The position numbers were made by a program, and so were the translations under genes. Positions 58,500 through 64,000 of a DNA stretch of 64,000 nt are shown here, piece by piece (positions within the stretch are counted from its first letter, which is position 1; every line of letters starts with the position of its first letter). The notes beneath the pieces were generated by a model. The model did no database searches and was not told the origin of the DNA. It saw only the letters and a program-made list of their open reading frames with translations. Origin of the DNA: Tipula vernalis (taxonomy: Eukaryota; Arthropoda; Insecta; Diptera; Tipulidae); assembly GCA_958295665.1 (NCBI GenBank), contig OY282560.1:205655420-205719419 (forward strand), given 5' to 3'.

Positions 58500-58945
58500 C
58501 AGTAGGGGTGCCGGCTAGGTGGTTATCGGTATTTTGGCCATCTGGCTTGCGGCGGTGTGGTTGTATCGGCCAACATTCCTGTCGACGGAGTAAGTGTCGG
58601 AAATGCGACCCACACTGATCGTTTTGTCAGCTAAGTGGTTATGGTAGTCATCTGTCTTGTCGGCAATGTGGTTGTGTTGGCCAACTTCCCTACCGATCTG
58701 GCCTAATCGGCCAAATAACCCACATGTTGATATTGTCGTTGGCCATTTAACCCACACTGATCATCTTTTCAGGGATGTGGTTGTGGTAGCCATCTGTCTT
58801 GGAGGCAATGTGGTTGTATATTGGCCAATTTTCCTGTCGGCGATCTAGTCGAATCGGCCCAATAACCCACGTGGCGAAAATGTTATCGACCATCTGACCC
58901 ACCTACTAATCGTCTTGTCAGCGATTTGGTTGTGGTTACCCAGAC
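58500..58945 (+). repeat. GC-richer degenerate tandem repeat
   Basis: Units beginning (GCTAAG/AGGGAT/GCGATT)TGGTTGTGGTAGCCATCTGTCTTG-like at about 58,514, 58,630, 58,772 and 58,921, so the period varies from 116 to 149 bp. Recurrent strings are GGCCAA, ACCCACACTGATC and TGTCAGC. Its GC content is clearly above that of its surroundings. Confidence 0.75.
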
Positions 58946-59204
58946 TCAAATGCCACTTGAGAAATTCATCAAAATAATTTGTTAGAAATATCTTCAAAGT
59001 CACAAAAAATTCTTGCTCTCACTGAGTTCCGAGAGAGAAAGAAAACAAAAAAATTGAAAAAAAAAAAATATTTTAATGTGTATTTTAGAGTAACAGCTGC
59101 TTTGACATCACTTGATCAGGAAACATCGAGCTGTGTACACGTTGTGTTACTCTCCTCTTGTTACGTCGTTCTTTTTGAAATAGTCGCAATTTCTTGAACG
59201 CAAA

Positions 59205-60776
59205 ATGGATAAAAAAGTTTTAATAGAAGCAAGAAAGGAACATGCCGTTTAAGTCAAGAGCCAAGAAAATAAAGCAGATTTTCAATGCAAAAACTGCGGA
59301 AGCTAACGATGGCGAGCACATCAGCAAAAAAAACTAAAGCATCAGGATGAATATCATGTGCCAAAAACGGATGCAATTGACTATCGAATTATACATTTTG
59401 TCACTGTTTTTTCGGCGATCATAAGCCTTGTTAAATGTATAAAATGTAATGGTAAAATGTATTTTGGCATACCACGCGAACGTGGTCTTGATTTTCTAAT
59501 TTCTGTTGTGTCAACTGTGCTTCTGAATACATACCATCAAGTTATTCTGTCTGACATTTTTCTGAGATAAATCGAAGATTTGTATTAGCAATGCGTGCAA
59601 TAGACGTTGGTTTAAAATGTGCAACAAAATTTTGTGGTTTGAAGGACTTTCCGCCGTTTTTAGCTAAATCTACTTACGCCATAATACTGAGTGATATATG
59701 TAAAATGAGTGAAAATTTGGCAGAATTTTTCAGGAGGAAGGCTTGACTTGAATTCTACTATCATTAAAAGTAAGAATACTGATTTGACAGTGTCTGGTGA
59801 TGGAACGTGGCACAAACGCGGATTTTCATCTCTGTTCCGTGTCGTATCGCTGATAGGACATTATGTTGGCAAAGTTATTGATATACATGTAAAAAGTTCT
59901 TATTGCAAGGCTCGCAAATTGCGGAAAGATAAAAAAACACTGCTGAGTATGAAGAATGGTATGCATCAGATGAACAAACTTGTTCGACAAATCACACAGG
60001 ATCTTCGGGAAAGATGGAAGTTGATACTGTTGTTCAAATGTTTCGTCGTTCAGTGAAAAATTTTGGAGTAAGATTTTTAATTTATGTTGGGGACGGAGAC
60101 TCGAAGACTTACTCTGGCATTCTTCAAGCTGCTCCTTATGAAAAAACTGTTGGAAAAAATGTGTTGGTCACATTCAAAAGTGAATCGGTACACGTCTACG
60201 TGGATGTTAAATGAACAACATAAAACTCGGCGGTAAGGAAAAACTTACTGGCAATGTAATTGATAAATTGTCTGAGTATGTTGGCAAGGCTATTCGTGTT
60301 AATTGTGATTCTGCTAACAAAATGAAAAATCTCATTTGGGCCATGTTCTACCACAAAAGTTCAACCGACGCTAAGTCGCTTCATCAAAAGTGTCCACCAG
60401 GTGGTAAATTGTGGTGCAAGTATCAACGAGCAAAGGCAAATAAGAATTTACCTTTTTTCAAACACGATTACAATGCCTTACCAGATAAAATATTAGCTGC
60501 CAGCTTTACCGCACTGTCAGCATAGCCGCCTACATTGCTACCTGTACCTTTAACGAAGCTCCATATGGATTGTTAGCAGTTTCTCATGCTAAGGGGATTA
60601 AGTTGGAACAACACGCCTCTGAACTGAAGAAAATCGCTGCTGTTGCAGATGCTAAGGCTAAGGAAGGAACAGTGATGATTCAGCGTAAATCAAAAAATAA
60701 ATTTTGTATCTACATGCAAATCGTACTTAAAAGTATAAACGCGTTTTTCTTGAAACCACGTTTGCAAAGTCGGTGA
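59205..60776 (+). pseudogene. Mutator-like transposase (degenerate)
   Basis: From 59,205 (MDKKVLIEARKEHAV) several frames cover an arthropod transposase with the Mutator-like transposase domain. The open piece 59,709-60,056 has LTVSGDGTWHKRGFSSLFRV (first catalytic D) and KVIDIHVKSSYCK. After a frame change IYVGDGDSKTYSGILQAAPY (second D) lies near 60,080-60,140. The frame 60,211-60,525 has KEKLTGNVIDKLSEYVG, IWAMFYHKSSTDAKSLHQKC and LWCKYQRAKANK, then KHDYNALPDKIL. The region of the third acidic residue is lost; the end (60,570-60,776) is a decayed C-terminus. An N-terminal Cys pair, FQCKNCG, suggests a zinc finger. No terminal inverted repeats were found. Confidence 0.78.
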
Positions 60777-63127
60777 TCACTCTAACTCCGTAACAGCTCT
60801 ACCGTTCACTTCAAAATTTTTATCACTTATTCTATCATAATTGATGAACGAAGGATTTTTTTCTGAGACGAATATTTTTTATTTTATAGCCGAAAATATG
60901 ATTAAAATATTGGTCGATAACAAAATTTTTGTTTTGAACATCCGCCACTTTGTAAAAAATAAAAATTTTTGGAAACCCTTCATTCAACCGGAGCATAATG
61001 TGATATACTAATGATCCCCTTCAACATTTTAATTTTAGATGATCTAATAATGAGCAGCAGTGATCACCGCCAAACACCTTTTTTATTTGGACCACTCGCA
61101 GATTGGCCGTATCTAGCATATTTATTATTATTTTGCTATACAAATTTTATTGTAACTTCTTCAAATATATGTTAGTTATATGGGAAAATCTCTGCTAATA
61201 AATATTAGAAGAATAAAGAAAGAAATATTGTGTATGTGTAAAAAATCGCTAATTTAAGTTTTTCGCTAAACCACCTAACCATTAGAATGGAAAAAACGAA
61301 AAACTGGTGTTGATCAAGTCAATGGGGAGAAAATTTCTCAAAACAAAGCTGTAATGATTTTGTTTATCAAATTGGTACTAAGACCAAACTTTCTGGTGGC
61401 ATCCCTTCTAAATAACCTAACGGACCTTAGTAGGACGAATGTCAGACGTATGCAGCGCTTTGTCGACAGCTCAAAATGGTTTCAATGAGTAGGCAGAAAA
61501 CCTGAGAACAAAAAATCGATTTGTCCTTTTTTCTCCACATCAGTGGCGACGATTTTCATAAATAGGAATAATTTTATGGAGAGTCAGTCGGTGATCGAGA
61601 TACATCTAAAAACTTGAACTTTAACAACAACTAAAAAGCACGGTGACCAAAATTTCGCGCAAAGTAGAATATCATAATGAGCACAACCATTTTTTTTTTG
61701 GCGAAATATTCTCCTGTTTCATTTGGAAAAATACTTCAACATATCGAGATATTTGTAAAAAAAAAAAAAAATTTCCACCTAAATGTGATTCCTAAATTTA
61801 ATTCTACAACCAAATATTTACTTCAATCCAGAATTTCAGTATAAAGCAACTTGTTCTTTGGTTAAACGACCAACCAAAACAAAAATGGAAATTCCCCGAA
61901 ATCTACCACACTACAGGTATTTACCAAATAACCAAAACTAATTCTTTTATTTATATAATTTCACTGGCACAGAAAAGGGAAAATTTAAAAAATGTTTTTC
62001 TGATGTTAAATCCTATAAGGCAATCAATTTTGTTCGGATCCCTAATCAACCATGTGCGTAAGCATTTAGATTTCCATATGGTGAGGTTTTTGTTTGTGCA
62101 ATGAAATTACAAAATAGTCACATTCAATTAATGCGGCGTACTAGAGTACCAACTCATGATTGATGAAGAATGGTATATGGTACTCTTACATCCGGATTAT
62201 GGCATTTCGTGCCCTAACTTAATAGGCTTCTGCGAGATATTCCATAATAAACCAACCCCACAAGCGGAAAAAATTACAAACATTAGTGATGTACAACTGG
62301 GCACCTCGAGACAGACACTTTAGGAAATGAATTTCAAATGTATAACAAAGAACTTCGAAGTATAGTAGTTCTACTACTTCTGTGTGTTTCTGGAATAGAG
62401 TTTTCGTTGTGTCATCGTCAGGTATGGCAGTGGATCTTTCTTGTTTAGAGCAGGGCATTTGGCTATTAACCATTCGATACCCCTTGTTGAACTGGTGAAT
62501 TACAGCAGATTTTTGTTAACTGTGAGACAACACTTGCTGTTGATTGTAATCCTCAATATAATTGGCTATGAAAAAAAAAAAAAATTCGTTAATTCACCGA
62601 GAGGAATTTTGGAGTTTTATTATGATGAAATCAAAATAGCTTTGTCCGACGTTGAATTTCTAAAAATAATTTGGAAAACATGCGCCCGCGGGTTTGAAAG
62701 TACATTTAGCCGTGGAGCTGGATAGAGTATACGAGGCTACTGAAGTTGTCTGGAAGCCAGAACGTTTTGTACCACCGAAGACGTCATGGTGGCATCGTTC
62801 CATAAAATATTTTCAACTTAAAGAGCCACATCGGCCTAAAACAACCGAGACGATATTTACTGCTGAAGAGGAATTATAAAGTCTTTAAGCCAGAATTTCC
62901 TTAAAAGAAACACAAATTCGAGATCTATTTCTTGGCCTTACATAGTTTGACCATAAAATATGTATGTTCAAAGGGTGAGTGGTTCACCTCAATGCATATT
63001 AAGCTACATTAAAATAGAGTCAAGATTAAAATGTTTGTTGTGCACTCATTCCAAGAAGCATTGATCTGAAAAATGTTATAGTCTCTGACCTTTCAAAAGG
63101 CCAATTTATTACCACCCTAGACAACCA
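60777..63127. other. Spacer without firmly recognised genes
   Basis: Short open frames only (for example 62,441-62,725 and 62,694-62,879). No domain, splice context or transposon signature is convincing, although this lies just upstream of a gypsy pol remnant and could hold its degraded 5' part. Confidence 0.4.
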
Positions 63128-63740
63128 ACACGTGAAAACTGTCGTGAAATCGCGCTTCGATCAAAATGATACTGTTTAGAAAATTCCTTTTGATTAAAAA
63201 TCCAGGGATAAAACGGCATTTACCATATCAAGCCGCCAACGTACCTTTAGCAGATTAATGCACAAAGTAGATACCCTACATCTACGGGACCGAGAATTCG
63301 TATATCTGGAAGATATTCTTATCATGACATCCACGCTAAAACGTGGCTGATATTGCGGTGCATTTGTTAAAAGCGGCGGACTAACCATTATTGTGGAAAA
63401 ATACCTTCTGAAAGAGTTCGAATACTTAGGATGAGGAGGGTACGAAAAACAGTAAGGAATGTGAGACGGATTTTCGGCGTATCTGGGTGGTATCATCGTT
63501 TCCGCTCCGCTTACTCCGTGTAATCAGCTCCTCTGACCGACCTTCTCAAAATGGGAAAAAATTCATGTGAACCAAATCAACACGATTCTATATTCCGAAC
63601 GACACAATCTCTGCTGCGATTAGGCACCGTACTGTTTCAGAAGAATTTGGAAGATAAAGACCAATCCATTGCTTTTATGTCGCAAATGTGTCTAATGAAG
63701 CTAGAGATGATGATGCTGCCTTGCATGTCAGTTTAAGCTT
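63128..63740 (+). pseudogene. Gypsy reverse transcriptase / RNase H remnant
   Basis: Decayed pol of a second gypsy-type element. RT traces are FSRLMHKVDTLHLRDREFVY followed by LEDILIM (about 63,240-63,335), where YLDD has become YLED. Then come IIVEKYLLKEFEYLG, FGVSGWYHRF (about 63,473-63,502) and APLTDLL, marking the RT-RNase H connection. RNase H survives as GTVLFQKNLEDKDQSIAFMS (about 63,623-63,683). Frames change several times. The element is unrelated in detail to the intact gypsy at 11.4-20.8 kb. No LTRs are visible in the remaining window. Confidence 0.72.
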
Positions 63741-64000
63741 AAAATTCCAAAGTTTTGATGTTGGCGATGAATATGAAAAAGGTTCCTAAAACGTCATTTG
63801 GGTGGTATAAAATTCTGTTCACAATATTGCGAGATTTTCGCTACCCAGACACTTCACAGATCAACTCCATACTTAGATCTATTATAATATTCAGAACATA
63901 AAAAATATGCTACATATTTTAACCATATAAAAAATTTGAGAATAATAAATTCAAAGCGTGTTGCATGACTGAAATTTGCATAAATTTGCATCTTTCTTCT

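Noticed and set aside
62441..62879. Two short plus-strand frames upstream of the gypsy remnant
   Set aside because: Could be decayed gypsy sequence, but no motif is readable, so no product was assigned.

Overview
This is AT-rich eukaryotic nuclear DNA from an arthropod, most likely an insect. The evidence is the mix of mobile elements (Jockey-type LINEs, gypsy and BEL/Pao LTR elements, Helitron and Helentron helicases, a mariner with DD41D spacing, a Mutator-like transposase), candidate introns of 53 and 92 bp, and spliced-looking exons. I see no operon, Shine-Dalgarno, CRISPR, rRNA or tRNA signal. The order (Diptera, Hemiptera or other) cannot be fixed from the sequence alone.

The window is a transposon graveyard with one young insertion. 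1-2.7 kb: truncated Helitron (+). 4.4-5.1 kb: internally deleted LINE (-). 5.7-6.35 kb: small degenerate gene with two introns (-). 6.5-11.4 kb: AT-rich DNA without recognisable genes. 11,398-20,754: complete gypsy element with near-identical 1.25-kb LTRs, a 4-bp ATTG target duplication, intact gag, and pol broken by one frameshift and one nonsense codon. 22.3-25.3 kb: second Helitron remnant (-), flanked by a G/T-rich degenerate minisatellite. 26.07-35.12 kb: degraded BEL/Pao element with gag, protease, RT, RNase H, integrase and an envelope-like gene, interrupted by two unidentified insertions. 37.2-38.5 kb: 1.32-kb element of two ~580-bp inverted arms with a 7-bp duplication. 38.8-39.6 kb: LINE RT fragment (-). 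40.9-41.8 kb: Helentron-like fragment, PIF1 helicase end plus EEP nuclease (+). 41.9-42.3 kb: another LINE RT fragment (-). 42.67-46.3 kb and 47,287-51,618: two Jockey-type LINEs (-), the second full length with a 13-bp duplication. 53.2 kb: likely terminal exon of a host gene (-). 54.57-56.79 kb: mariner (DD41D) with ~440-bp terminal repeats, abutting an antisense Tc1-like remnant (56.8-57.5 kb). 58.5-58.9 kb: GC-richer tandem repeat. 59.2-60.8 kb: degenerate Mutator-like transposase. 63.1-63.75 kb: gypsy RT/RNase H remnant.

Almost no open reading frame here encodes an intact protein; gypsy gag is the clear exception. The most interesting items are the long inverted repeat with its 7-bp duplication, the Helentron-type helicase/nuclease remnant, two Helitron copies sharing one frameshift, the small intron-containing degenerate gene, and the single plausible host exon.
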